DNA from: Nafulsella turpanensis ZLM-10
Lineage (GTDB): Bacteria > Bacteroidota > Bacteroidia > Cytophagales > Cyclobacteriaceae
DNA: 64,000 nucleotides
Assembly: GCF_000346615.1 (NCBI RefSeq)
Contig: NZ_ANNU01000003.1
Coordinates: 29,174 to 93,173 of the forward strand
Direction: 5' to 3'
Shown: in pieces, positions 45,666 to 55,360 of the stretch
How the letters are laid out: every line of letters starts with the position of its first letter
How positions within the stretch are numbered: the first letter of the stretch is position 1
Made by a program: the position numbers and the translations under genes
Notes under the pieces: model-generated
The model's input: the letters and a program-made list of their open reading frames with translations, nothing else
What the model was told of the DNA's origin: nothing
The model's database searches: none

Positions 45666-47054
45666 TTATATGTGATGGTGTAGGCTTTCTTCCAGCATTG
45701 GGTGGTTCTTTGGTACCAATGGAACCTTTGATAAGGCAGTAAAGGTAACAAAAAGGAAAGCGGCACCATAAATAAGGGTTAACCCGGTTTCCAGTAAACC
45801 AAAGCCTCCGTACTCTTTCATAACACCTGGTGTTACCATCAGGTAGAAATCCAGCCAGTGGCCGAATAAAATTGCTATACAGGTGATTTTCAGGAATATA
45901 GAATGCCGTTTTGCATCTCTTGTCATCAAAACAAAGAATGGAAAAACAAAGTTTATCACCAGGTTTATAAAGAATATAGGAGAATAATAATCACTGCTCA
46001 GCCGCTCTATGAAGTAAATTGATTCTTCCGGAATGTTGGCATAGTAAATCAGCAGGAATTGTGAGAACCATAGATAGGTCCAGAAAATGCTGAATGCAAA
46101 AACAAATTTGCCAAGGTCATGTACGTGATTGGCATTAACCACCTTCAGGTATCCGTGCTCACGCAAAAGAATAACCACTAATGTTATTGCCGCCAAACCA
46201 GATACCCACCAGCTGGAGAAAACATACCACCCAAACAGGGTACTAAACCAGTGAGGATCAATGGACATTACCCAATCCCAGGCAGCAGTAGAAGAAGTCA
46301 CCGCAAACAAAACCAGGAAAATGGCTGAGTATTTCCGGAGGGTATACCAGTATGAGGTTCCGCCATTAATATCTTCTTCAAGAGATTTTTTGCGCAGGAA
46401 GTAAAATGCGCCAGCCCATATAATAAAGTAGGCTATTGTACGTCCGATATAAAAAGCGGTATTCAGATATGCTTCTTTACCGGCTATTATTTCATCATAT
46501 TCAGGATTAGGCGTTTTACCATCGGCCAGGAACTTCTCGTAAAGCCCTTCGTGGGTCCAGTGGAAAAGATCATGGCTTCCAAACCAGAAAACCACCAGCA
46601 TCAGCACTCCAGCATAGGGTAACCATGCCCCCATTGCAAGAGGAATTCTCAGAAATCCTGTTGACCAACCTGCCTGTGAAACATACTGAATGGCCACAAA
46701 AAAGACTCCAATGATGGCCAGGCCTGTAAAGAAAAGGTTGTTGATCCAAAGGTTTGCAAACAGGCGGGTAACCCAGTCTGGCCCATGTTCCACGGCAGCC
46801 ATATCGAAAGCCTGCGGATCGCCGGTACCGGGAGCATGGGTACGTGGTCCGTCTCCAGAACCTTCGCCGGTCCTGAACTCCTCTGTTACTTCAGTTGCTT
46901 CATGTTCAGCACCATGGTGTTCCTCTCCCCCCGATATTCCTACCACTATTCCTCCAATAACAGCCAGAATGCCGACTACCAAGACAATACCGAGGATTTT
47001 CTTAAACCTGGAGGTAAAATTAAATTGTTCTTCCTTCGTAATATTAATTTCCAT
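45666..47054 (-). CDS. actF: Alternative complex III subunit ActF (membrane, NrfD-related)
   Basis: A membrane subunit of quinol:cytochrome c oxidoreductase. The 462 residues begin with a helix (about 18-42), then a hydrophilic His/Glu-rich periplasmic stretch, and about nine further helices. Segments such as FWTYLWFSQFLLIYYANIPEE fit the ActF family, annotated as quinone-binding subunit 2. It is 8 bases after actE and 28 before ctaC. Confidence 0.9.
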   Translation of the reverse strand: MEINITKEEQFNFTSRFKKILGIVLVVGILAVIGGIVVGISGGEEHHGAEHEATEVTEEFRTGEGSGDGPRTHAPGTGDPQAFDMAAVEHGPDWVTRLFANLWINNLFFTGLAIIGVFFVAIQYVSQAGWSTGFLRIPLAMGAWLPYAGVLMLVVFWFGSHDLFHWTHEGLYEKFLADGKTPNPEYDEIIAGKEAYLNTAFYIGRTIAYFIIWAGAFYFLRKKSLEEDINGGTSYWYTLRKYSAIFLVLFAVTSSTAAWDWVMSIDPHWFSTLFGWYVFSSWWVSGLAAITLVVILLREHGYLKVVNANHVHDLGKFVFAFSIFWTYLWFSQFLLIYYANIPEESIYFIERLSSDYYSPIFFINLVINFVFPFFVLMTRDAKRHSIFLKITCIAILFGHWLDFYLMVTPGVMKEYGGFGLLETGLTLIYGAAFLFVTFTALSKVPLVPKNHPMLEESLHHHI

Positions 47055-47062
47055 GGAGCTGA

Positions 47063-47710
47063 TTATTGTTTTTGAAGAGTTTGAACATAGCGAACAATTT
47101 TCCAGCGGTCAATTGGCGCCACCTGAGAAGCATATGGCCACATCCGGCCCTGCCCATGTGTAATCACATGGTATATATGGCCTTCTGTCATTTCAGCATA
47201 TCTTCCACCTGCAAAATTTGGGATACCTTTATAAACTTCACCTACAGGGCCATCGCCTGCCCCACTTCCTCCATGACAAGGAGCACAGAAATTATTATAA
47301 AGGATACGTCCCTGCTCAGTAATTTCTTCTGTTTCCGGCAGCGGGTTTTTTACATTTGCTGCCGCAAGGTCCAGATAATACGTACTACCGGCTGAATCTT
47401 TCGGATAGCGGTAAGGGAGCATTCCCGTTCCATTCCTCACTACGGTATTCTCAGGCGGAACCCGCATATTCATATTGTGCGGGTTATAAGGGTTTGAATT
47501 ATAAAACTCACCTCGTTCATCTTTCCTGGTGCTGAGCCACTCTCCAGCCGATTCATTTGTAATCTGGGACAGTGGATCGTAAGGCACGGAATGGTACATC
47601 TGGGGGGCAAACTCGAGACCCGGATCATTTCCTTCCGCTCCACAGGCAGAAAGCCCTGCCATTGCCATTACCCCCAGTGCCAGACTTTTTAAATTTGATG
47701 TATATCGCAT
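47063..47710 (-). CDS. actE: Alternative complex III subunit ActE (monoheme cytochrome c, lipoprotein)
   Basis: A 215-residue lipid-anchored cytochrome with lipobox GLSAC (Cys near residue 22) and one CAPCH heme site in NNFCAPCHGGSGAGDG; an axial Met is likely in the C-terminal MWPYASQ region. I start at ATG 47710 because it gives a proper lipoprotein signal peptide and avoids overlap with actD. It passes electrons from the ActA/B side to the oxidase. Confidence 0.93.
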   Translation of the reverse strand: MRYTSNLKSLALGVMAMAGLSACGAEGNDPGLEFAPQMYHSVPYDPLSQITNESAGEWLSTRKDERGEFYNSNPYNPHNMNMRVPPENTVVRNGTGMLPYRYPKDSAGSTYYLDLAAANVKNPLPETEEITEQGRILYNNFCAPCHGGSGAGDGPVGEVYKGIPNFAGGRYAEMTEGHIYHVITHGQGRMWPYASQVAPIDRWKIVRYVQTLQKQ

Positions 47711-47726
47711 TTTATTTTCAGCGGTT

Positions 47727-48254
47727 TTATTCAAAAGTTTTATCATTTACTTCCACGGCACCCGTTTCTTTCAGCACTTTCCGTAGTTCTTCTACAGGAA
47801 TGGTATTAGCATCCAGGTTCAGGGCAATGAGGTGCAGGTTATCTGTGGTGCGTAAATCAAAGATCCTTGGAATTCCCCAGGGCTTCAGGTTACTTACCAC
47901 AAAGAACACATTCACCATTCCGAGGGCGGAGATAAGAACCGTTAATTCGAAAGCAATCGGAATAAAATCCGGTAAGGGTAAAAAGTCTTTACCACCAATA
48001 TTCATTTTCCAATCGATCGTGTACATTCCAATCATCATGGTAAAGGCAAGTATCGTCCCCAGCAAACCGAACAAAAAGGCGGCAACAGGAAGGCGGGTTC
48101 TTTTATAACCCAATACTTCATCCAAACCGTGAACAGGAAAGGGTGTATACACCTCCTCAATATGTACTCCGCTCTTTCTCACTTTTTGTACTGCTTCCAG
48201 CAGCACATCTTCATCGTCGTATAATCCGACAACATAATTATTTGAAGCTGTCAT
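47727..48254 (-). CDS. actD: Alternative complex III subunit ActD (DUF3341)
   Basis: A 175-residue DUF3341 protein with a cytoplasmic N-terminal alpha/beta part (VVGLYDDEDVLLEAVQKV), two transmembrane helices (about 57-78 and 98-120) and a hydrophilic C-terminus. This family is found in act operons. It starts one base after the actC stop, so translation is probably coupled. Confidence 0.93.
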   Translation of the reverse strand: MTASNNYVVGLYDDEDVLLEAVQKVRKSGVHIEEVYTPFPVHGLDEVLGYKRTRLPVAAFLFGLLGTILAFTMMIGMYTIDWKMNIGGKDFLPLPDFIPIAFELTVLISALGMVNVFFVVSNLKPWGIPRIFDLRTTDNLHLIALNLDANTIPVEELRKVLKETGAVEVNDKTFE

Positions 48255-48255
48255 C

Positions 48256-49629
48256 TTAATGGTTTTGTTGTTCAGTTGCTGATGATGATTTTAACACACT
48301 TTTTACTTCTGCCATATTGATTACCGGGAAGAACTTCGCAAAAAGGAAGAAGAGGGTAAAGAACAATCCAAAGGTAAAGATGTAAACTCCCACATCGTAA
48401 ATAGTTGGAGAGAACATTACCCAGCTCGAAGGTACATAATCGCGGTGCAGGGAGGTTACGATAATTACAAAACGTTCGAACCACATCCCAATATTCACGA
48501 TAATAGACAGAATAAAAGTAGCAACGATGCTGGTACGAATTTTCTTGAACCAGAACAGCTGTGGAGAAATCACGTTACAGGTCATCATGGTGGCATATGC
48601 CCACCAGTAAGGGCCGGTAGCCCGGTTAAGGAAAGCATACTGTTCGTACTCCACTCCACTGTACCAGGCCACGAAAAGCTCGGTAATGTAAGCAATACCT
48701 ACAATAGAGCCTGTTACCATGATGATGATGTTCATCAGCTCAATATGGGTAATGGTAATATAATCCTCCAGCTTGTACACTTTTCTGGTAATAATCATCA
48801 GCGTTAATACCATGGCAAAGCCTGAGAAAATCGCACCTGCCACAAAGTATGGAGGGAAAATTGTAGTGTGCCAGCCTGGTATTACCGAAGTGGCAAAGTC
48901 CATGGATACAATGGTGTGAACCGAAAGCACCAGTGGAGTAGCCAGACCAGCCAGGATCAGGGAAACTGATTCGTAACGCTGCCATGCTTTTGCTCCACCC
49001 GTCCAGCCAAGGCTTAATGCTCCATATACAGCTTTTGGAATCTTACCAGTCGCACGGTTCCGAATGGTAGCAAAATCTGGAATAAGGCCAATGTACCAGA
49101 AAACCAGCGACACGGTAAAGTAGGTTGAAACTGCAAATACGTCCCACAGGAGCGGTGAGTTAAAGTTAACCCACAGCGAACCCCAGGTATTGGGAAGTGG
49201 GAACAACCAGTAAAGTGACAACCATGGTCGGCCTGTGTGCAGGAGTGGGAAAATAAGGGCACAGATAACGGCGAAAATCGTCATCGCCTCTGCAGCCCGG
49301 TTAATGGATGTTCTCCACTTCTGGCGAAACAAAAGGAGTACTGCCGAGATAAGAGTACCGGCGTGGCCGATACCTACCCACCAAACAAAGTTGGTAATGT
49401 CCCAGGCCCAGCCTACTGTCTTATTCAATCCCCACATGCCAATTCCATCCCATACGGTCCGGTAAATTGCATAAGTTCCTACCGTTAACAAGGCAAGCGA
49501 AACGGCCATGGCGAACATCCATAAAGGATTTGGCTTCGCCTCCACATGCCTGCTGATGTCCTGAGTAACATCTTTTATGGTTTTGCCATTGGTAACTAAT
49601 GGTTCCCTTACGGGTGCTGTAACATGCAT
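48256..49629 (-). CDS. actC: Alternative complex III subunit ActC (NrfD/PsrC-like)
   Basis: The main quinol-binding membrane subunit, 457 residues with about ten helices in the NrfD fold. Visible landmarks are [20 protein letters not shown] in an early helix and the Arg/Phe-rich segment [17 protein letters not shown] near the C-terminus, both typical of ActC. It is encoded between actB and actD with short gaps (18 and 1 bases). Confidence 0.95.
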   Translation of the reverse strand: MHVTAPVREPLVTNGKTIKDVTQDISRHVEAKPNPLWMFAMAVSLALLTVGTYAIYRTVWDGIGMWGLNKTVGWAWDITNFVWWVGIGHAGTLISAVLLLFRQKWRTSINRAAEAMTIFAVICALIFPLLHTGRPWLSLYWLFPLPNTWGSLWVNFNSPLLWDVFAVSTYFTVSLVFWYIGLIPDFATIRNRATGKIPKAVYGALSLGWTGGAKAWQRYESVSLILAGLATPLVLSVHTIVSMDFATSVIPGWHTTIFPPYFVAGAIFSGFAMVLTLMIITRKVYKLEDYITITHIELMNIIIMVTGSIVGIAYITELFVAWYSGVEYEQYAFLNRATGPYWWAYATMMTCNVISPQLFWFKKIRTSIVATFILSIIVNIGMWFERFVIIVTSLHRDYVPSSWVMFSPTIYDVGVYIFTFGLFFTLFFLFAKFFPVINMAEVKSVLKSSSATEQQNH

Positions 49630-49647
49630 ATTCTGATTCTTTTAAAA

Positions 49648-52600
49648 TTAAGCAGTAACTACTTCCTCACCTTCTAAATCAAGATCCACATTCCGGATTT
49701 TTGTCAGATAGAAAATGTTTGGCCTTGTTCCAATCTCTGTTAATACATTGTAGGCACGGCCTTGTTCCTCTGCTTTCAGCAGGCGTACAATCTGACTGTC
49801 AGGGTTATTGATGTCTCCGAAAACAATGGCATCGGCAGGACAGGCCTTTGCACAGGCGGTAATAATTTCGCCATCTTTCGGGCGGCGGTTTTCTCTCTTA
49901 GCCTCCAGCTTTCCTTCCTGAATCCGCTGCACACAGAAGGTACATTTCTCCATTACCCCTCTCGCACGAACGGTTACATCCGGATTCAGTACCATTTTAC
50001 CTAAATCGTAATTCATGGCAGGGTTCACATCCGCAAATTCCGCATTATCGTGGTATTTGAACCAGTTGAATCGACGAACTTTATATGGACAGTTGTTGGC
50101 ACAATAGCGGGTACCTACACAACGGTTGTAAGTCATCATATTCAAACCTTCGGAACTATGGGTGGTAGCCGCTACAGGACATACCGTTTCGCATGGAGCA
50201 TTATTACAATGCTGGCAAAGCATAGGCTGGAAAACAACATCCGGATTGGCTGAAGCAAGCTCTAACTGCTTGTCTTCCAGCATATTCAGCTCCATTTCAT
50301 TCATTTCTGCTTCCGTCTTTGCGCTGTAGTAGCGGTCAATCCGGATCCAGTGCATTTCCCGGCGGTTTAACACTTCCTGGCGACCTACAACCGGAATATT
50401 ATTTTCGGTCTGGCAGGAAATAACACAGGCATTACAGCCGGTACAGGAGTTAAGGTCAATTACCATTGCCCAGTGGTGATTCGGGTACAGATGGCCGTCC
50501 CAGAGACTAAGTTTATCTGGTGCAATGGGTCCTTCTGAAGTCGCAATCATTGGTTCAAACCTGCCTGCTTTAGGATCCTGCTGGTATTCCTGAAGAGTAG
50601 CCTCCTGAATAACAGTGGCCCGGCCCATATAAGTATCGTGGGTTTGGGTCTGAGCCAAGGCATAATGCTCGTCAGTCGCTTCTATTTTTACTCCTTCCGG
50701 TACAAAGTATTTCAGTACCCCTTCCTCAATTCTAATGAACGGGTATGCATTGATACCAATTTTATCGGCTACTACCCCTACATTGGAGCGGCCATAGCCC
50801 ATGGCAATTCCCACAGTACCCACTGCCTGACCCGGCTGGATTACTGCCGGAAGCACAACAGTTTGGTCACCAACTGTGAGTTTAACTTTTTTGGTCTCAT
50901 TATACTCCATTTCCAGTCCCAATTCTTTAGCCAGGGCCATAGGAATGGTAAGGTAGTTGTCCCAGGTAACCCGGCTGATTGGGTCTGGCAGCTCCTGGAG
51001 CCATGGGTTCCCGGCATGGCGGCCGGTTCCAATCCCCACCTTTTCATAGATTACCAGTTCGTGCTGGCCTGGTGCCACATTTACTGCTCTTGGTACTGCA
51101 GCCAGGTCGGCATCCGTATCGGCTGAAAAAATGGGGGTTAAAGCTCCTGTCTCATCTTCTACAGTAGCGGCTGTTTCATACCTGAGGTCCGCCTTTGGAT
51201 CGAGGTCCAGTGGAACGCCTGGTATGAACACGCCTGTATAAAGCACGGCATCCCAGAAAAGGTCGAAATCAGCAATTTCTGTCTGCAGCGGGAAGAATGC
51301 TTCCTTCCAGCGTGCACGCATAAAATCGTAATAATTTACTGTAGGGAGACCTGCCCATAAAAGAAGGCTCTCCTGCACCTGGCGCGTAAGGAAGAGCGGA
51401 CGAATGGTAGGCTGAGCTACGTAGAAATTATTCTTCCGTGGCTCATAATCGTTCCATGCTTCCAGGTAGTAGTGCTGAGGAGCAATATAAGTACAAAGCG
51501 CCGCTGTTTCATCCATTTTCATGGCAGTTGAAACGCTTGTTTTTATTTTACCAGCTCTTAATGCCTCACCAAGGGCTTCTCCACCTGCAAAATCATATAC
51601 AGGATTACAATCCATGAACACTACCGCATCTACCTCTCCGGCTACTGCCTGTGCCACAAACTGTGTCATCTGGCGGTCATTGCCCTGACGGTAGAAGGCC
51701 GGACGGGTTATATCGACGGCTTTTCCTCTCCCATAATTGTCAAGGGCAACGTTGATGGCATTTACCAGGCGTTGTACTACAATATGATTAGAGCTGCTCA
51801 CCACCAGCCCACGCCCCCTGTTCTTCAGGAGATCTTTGGCGGCTTTTTCTAAATATTTAAATTCTGCGGCAGCAGTGCCTGCATCTCGCTGCACAATCAT
51901 TTTGTAAAGGGCAGCTACTGCTTCTGCTTCCTGAGAAGGACGAATCGGAGTCCTGTAATCGGCATTGGCTCCTGTAATGGTTAAAACTGATTCGAACTGG
52001 TAATGACGCGACATTACCCTTTTTTCCGGCCCCAGCTTTCGGGTTTTTGCATACTGCTTATTAAACTCTACCGGCGAAATCCAGGTACCGAGGAAGTCCG
52101 CCCCGAAACTTACAATTACATCGGCTTTAGTAAAGTCGTATGAAGGAATAGCAGGAACACTGAATGTATCTTCATGAGCTTTTATAAGCGCATAGCTTGA
52201 ATGAGCATCATACATGATATGCTCTGCATTGTAGCGGCTGGCAAATTCCTCGATAGCAGCTTTTGTAGAAGGGCTGTAAACGGTATTACTTACTACTTTT
52301 ACATTTCGTGCCCTCTCCAGTCCAGCCATTACTCCCTTATCCACTTCCGGCCATTCGGCTGGTTCTCCGCTGATGAGAGGACCTCTGAAGCGTGAGTTAT
52401 CGTAGAGGTCCAGCACAGATGCTTCTACCTGCGCACTGGTTCCGCCACGGGTGATATTCGAAAAATTGTTTCCTTCTATTTTAATAGGGCGCCCTTCCCG
52501 GTTACGGACTACTATACTACAGAAGCCTCCCTCCATTGCATAGGTGGAAGCGTAGTAGTTTACCAGAGAAGGATCTACATCTATTGGCTTATTCAGGTAT

Positions 52601-52830
52601 GGAATAGCATACTTTACCGGAGCCTCACAGGCAGCCAGAGAAGCCGCAGCCAGTCCAAACCCCATCATTTTAAGGAAGTCGCGGCGATTAGGGCCACCTT
52701 CTCCCCCATTTCCTTTATTTGAGTTAATGGGCAGGTAGTCCGCAAATTCATTCTGGTTCTTTTTAATGAACTCAGGATCGTTTGCCAACTGCTCCAGTCC
52801 CTTCCAGTATCTCTTTTTATTTTCTTTCAT
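49648..52830 (-). CDS. actB: Alternative complex III subunit ActB (molybdopterin-oxidoreductase-like and ferredoxin-like)
   Basis: A 1060-residue periplasmic redox subunit. The N-terminal part has a twin-arginine-type signal (R49-R50 in PNRRDFLKMMGFG, ending LAAC, a possible lipobox). A long domain related to molybdopterin oxidoreductases follows; in the family it carries no cofactor. The C-terminal third has ferredoxin-like motifs: CTGCNACVISC, CQHCNNAPCETVCP, CVGTRYCANNCP and CTFCVQ with CAKACP, enough for three [4Fe-4S] and one [3Fe-4S] cluster as in described ActB proteins. Confidence 0.96.
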   Translation of the reverse strand: MKENKKRYWKGLEQLANDPEFIKKNQNEFADYLPINSNKGNGGEGGPNRRDFLKMMGFGLAAASLAACEAPVKYAIPYLNKPIDVDPSLVNYYASTYAMEGGFCSIVVRNREGRPIKIEGNNFSNITRGGTSAQVEASVLDLYDNSRFRGPLISGEPAEWPEVDKGVMAGLERARNVKVVSNTVYSPSTKAAIEEFASRYNAEHIMYDAHSSYALIKAHEDTFSVPAIPSYDFTKADVIVSFGADFLGTWISPVEFNKQYAKTRKLGPEKRVMSRHYQFESVLTITGANADYRTPIRPSQEAEAVAALYKMIVQRDAGTAAAEFKYLEKAAKDLLKNRGRGLVVSSSNHIVVQRLVNAINVALDNYGRGKAVDITRPAFYRQGNDRQMTQFVAQAVAGEVDAVVFMDCNPVYDFAGGEALGEALRAGKIKTSVSTAMKMDETAALCTYIAPQHYYLEAWNDYEPRKNNFYVAQPTIRPLFLTRQVQESLLLWAGLPTVNYYDFMRARWKEAFFPLQTEIADFDLFWDAVLYTGVFIPGVPLDLDPKADLRYETAATVEDETGALTPIFSADTDADLAAVPRAVNVAPGQHELVIYEKVGIGTGRHAGNPWLQELPDPISRVTWDNYLTIPMALAKELGLEMEYNETKKVKLTVGDQTVVLPAVIQPGQAVGTVGIAMGYGRSNVGVVADKIGINAYPFIRIEEGVLKYFVPEGVKIEATDEHYALAQTQTHDTYMGRATVIQEATLQEYQQDPKAGRFEPMIATSEGPIAPDKLSLWDGHLYPNHHWAMVIDLNSCTGCNACVISCQTENNIPVVGRQEVLNRREMHWIRIDRYYSAKTEAEMNEMELNMLEDKQLELASANPDVVFQPMLCQHCNNAPCETVCPVAATTHSSEGLNMMTYNRCVGTRYCANNCPYKVRRFNWFKYHDNAEFADVNPAMNYDLGKMVLNPDVTVRARGVMEKCTFCVQRIQEGKLEAKRENRRPKDGEIITACAKACPADAIVFGDINNPDSQIVRLLKAEEQGRAYNVLTEIGTRPNIFYLTKIRNVDLDLEGEEVVTA

Positions 52831-52866
52831 TGTATATATATAATATATGAAGAAGGTTCTTATTTA

Positions 52867-54261
52867 TTAGTAGTGACATTTAGCACACTCGAGGCCACCA
52901 ATATCTTCCACCGTCATCGGTTCATCGGTATTGGCATTGTGCAGTTTCACCAGCTTATCATAGTAATCGTTATCTTCTGTTTTAACAGCTGTTTCGCGGT
53001 GGCAATTAATACACCAGCCCATGGTTAGTTCGGCATGTTGGTAAACCACTTCCATTTCCTGTACCGGACCGTGGCAGGTCTGGCATTCAATGCCACCCAC
53101 ATTCACGTGCTGAGCATGATTAAAGTACGCCAGGTCGGGCAGGTTATGCACCCTTACCCACTCGATTGGTGTGTTGGTTTCTACCGCAGCATATAGCTTT
53201 TGAATCTCAGGGGAATCTTTTTTAATGGTATTATGGCAGTTCATACAGATATTCACTGAAGGAATATTGGCCGATTTAGCTTTATAAACGCCCGTATGGC
53301 AGTAGTTACAGTTGATCTGGTACTGGCCGGCATGGAGCTTGTGCGAGAAGGCAATCGGCTGCTCAGGCTGATAACCCTGCTGTATCCCTATGCTATATAA
53401 CCCATCAATACCTGTTTTAATGGCAACAGCCACAAAAATAAAGATGAGGACTCCCAGGAAAGAACGGCTCTTTACTAATTTCCCAAAGCTGAACTGTCTG
53501 TTTACAATTTCCTTATCTTCCTCATCCAGGTCCGTGCGCTGACTCAGGTACTTCAGCAATACAGAAGATACCAGTATTAATACTACCAGTACTAAAACCA
53601 AAACAACTACCAGGGCTACTACTATTGTAGTAAGAAAGGCAGAAGCTTCATTACCGGCCTGTCCTGCTCCCTCTCCCTGGTTTCCGGCCACAGACTCAGC
53701 TGGCTCGTTCGCCCCCTGCGCAGCATTTTCAGTTTCGTATTTTAAATAAGCAATAATGGCAGTTAGCTCCTCGTCGCTGAAGTTGAAGGAGGGCATCACT
53801 GTTTTATTATATGTATTAAACAGGTTCACCGCATAGGCATCTCCGCTCTGGATAACCCGCTGAGAGTTCACGATAAAAGCTTTTATCCATGGCAGTGGAC
53901 GCCGCTCATGAATCCCGGCCAGTGCCGGTCCTACCACCACTTCATTTAAAGCATGACAAACCGTACAGTTGCCGGTAAATAACTGCTTACCCTGGGCAAT
54001 AATCTCTTCCGTCTGGGGAATTTCCGCACCTTCGGCTGATACCTCCTGCGGAACCTGGTCAGCCTCAATATCAGTATCTTTCGACTGGGAAGCCGTTACC
54101 ACATCATCTTCTTCCTCCTTCTGAGAAGACTCTTCTGTCTGGGCAAACGCACCCATTCCGCAAAGCAGTAGCACACTCAATAGCAGCACTGCAGGAGCCA
54201 ACCTTTTCAGCAAAGGCCCAATGTTACCTGTAAAGGACATGTTGAAACTATTTTTTGTCAT
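52867..54261 (-). CDS. actA: Alternative complex III subunit ActA fused to an extra cytochrome c domain
   Basis: A multiheme cytochrome of 464 residues. Six CxxCH sites are visible: CTVCH (99-103) in an N-terminal monoheme cytochrome c domain, then CNYCH, CMNCH, CQTCH, CINCH and CAKCH in the pentaheme ActA domain. A helix (about 20-40) anchors the N-terminus, and two more helices (about 208-235 and 262-285) join the two halves. The Rhodothermus ActA is pentaheme, so the N-terminal domain is an addition. It is first in the operon, with a good promoter 30 bases upstream. Confidence 0.93.
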   Translation of the reverse strand: MTKNSFNMSFTGNIGPLLKRLAPAVLLLSVLLLCGMGAFAQTEESSQKEEEDDVVTASQSKDTDIEADQVPQEVSAEGAEIPQTEEIIAQGKQLFTGNCTVCHALNEVVVGPALAGIHERRPLPWIKAFIVNSQRVIQSGDAYAVNLFNTYNKTVMPSFNFSDEELTAIIAYLKYETENAAQGANEPAESVAGNQGEGAGQAGNEASAFLTTIVVALVVVLVLVLVVLILVSSVLLKYLSQRTDLDEEDKEIVNRQFSFGKLVKSRSFLGVLIFIFVAVAIKTGIDGLYSIGIQQGYQPEQPIAFSHKLHAGQYQINCNYCHTGVYKAKSANIPSVNICMNCHNTIKKDSPEIQKLYAAVETNTPIEWVRVHNLPDLAYFNHAQHVNVGGIECQTCHGPVQEMEVVYQHAELTMGWCINCHRETAVKTEDNDYYDKLVKLHNANTDEPMTVEDIGGLECAKCHY

Positions 54262-54931
54262 TATTTAGACTTCGGTCAAATTTTCCAGCACAAATGTACT
54301 ATGTGATTGTTTTCTAAACAACAACCTAAAAGCTTCTTTTAAGACCTTACCGGAACCCCCTTTTTATATACAGAAGGTTGATTTTGAGCGATTTAGTTAA
54401 TTTTGAGGGCCTTTTTTATCAATTTAGAATTATTATAAATAGCTACTCTGCCCTGTTTTCCCCCTCGCTTTTCATCCTTTTCCCCTCCTTTTAATTCCAT
54501 TTAATTGACCTTTATCTTTCTGAATATCTGATATTTAGGCGTATCTTTGAAACCAATACACACCGAAGTGCCTTGTACAGGCAAAATACCCTCTATTAAT
54601 GTTAAAATGAATTATGAAAAATAGGAAACATCATTCAACCATTAACGTATTTAAGATAAGTTCCTTTGGAACAATTTTTATAAACCCAAATCGCTGCTCT
54701 CCGGCAGGCGCATGAATTTATTTTTTTAGTTTTAGTTTGGTACTTTTTAAAGTTTTTCCATGGAACCTCAAGTTCTGATAAGTTTTCCGAAAACAGCCAG
54801 CCATACGTTTTTTTGGCTATTTTACAGGCTTTAATATTGAGGATTAACAGAAAAGCTTTTCTCCGGACTATGAAAAACAGCAAAGGAAAACCAAACTCCT
54901 GTTTTATTTATGATTGGCTTATTTTAGGATA
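54262..54931. other. Long AT-rich region between the act operon and the EPS cluster
   Basis: 670 bases separating divergent units. It holds the act promoter (54291-54321), a plus-strand TATCTTTG box at 54542-54549 that fits TAnnTTTG but is about 380 bases from the next gene, and a perfect 14-bp palindrome AGAAAAGCTTTTCT at 54849-54862. A minus-strand frame at 54635-54883 has no family features. No RNA gene recognised. Confidence 0.55.
54291..54321 (-). promoter_or_regulatory. Promoter of the act-cox operon
   Basis: On the minus strand TACATTTG (plus 54291-54298) matches the Bacteroidota -7 consensus, and a TTG (54319-54321) lies 20 bases upstream. The box is 30 bases before the actA ATG, giving a leader of about 20 bases. 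Confidence 0.65.
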
Positions 54932-55360
54932 ATGAAGAAACTAATACTTGTAATAGATGACGATTTTTTCGTACGCTCTCTCCTGAACTTTATGCTTCAG
55001 GATCACTATGAAGTTGTCACCATAGAAAACGGATTTCAGGCAATGTTATGGCTTGATAAAGGGCATTATCCGGATCTGATACTGACAGATATTGATATGC
55101 CCAAAATAGATGGATTTAACTTGTTGAAGCACCTGAGAAAAAGTGGGTTTTACAGAGAAGTACCAGTTTTTGTACTCACAGGACATAGCTGTTCCGATAT
55201 TGAAGAAAAATGCAGGCAGTCGGGAGCTACAGGTTTTATTACAAAACCCTTCAATCCTCCCGCTCTCCTGGAAAAGATACAGACGACCCTGGCATCGATA
55301 TCGATAGAAAAAGCTCCAGCTAACTCAGAAGCCGACCATAAAGAAGTAAAACATGCATAA
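54932..55360 (+). CDS. Single-domain response regulator
   Basis: A 142-residue receiver protein without a DNA-binding domain. Acidic pocket D9-D10-D11, phospho-acceptor D53 in LILTDIDMP, T83 and K105 in ITKPF are all in place, so it should be phosphorylatable. A 20-residue charged tail follows. I start at ATG 54932 rather than 54914 because this puts the conserved first strand (KKLILVIDDD) at the N-terminus. It overlaps the sugar transferase gene by 8 bases and no kinase is adjacent; control of exopolysaccharide synthesis is a reasonable inference. Confidence 0.92.
   Translation: MKKLILVIDDDFFVRSLLNFMLQDHYEVVTIENGFQAMLWLDKGHYPDLILTDIDMPKIDGFNLLKHLRKSGFYREVPVFVLTGHSCSDIEEKCRQSGATGFITKPFNPPALLEKIQTTLASISIEKAPANSEADHKEVKHA

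Noticed and set aside
54542..54549. Plus-strand TATCTTTG as the response regulator promoter
   Set aside because: Box matches, but no -33 TTTG at suitable spacing and the gene is about 380 bases away; kept only as a note in the intergenic entry.
54635..54883. Minus-strand open frame of 82 codons upstream of the response regulator
   Set aside because: Low-complexity Lys-rich translation with no family feature; lies in the long AT-rich intergenic region.
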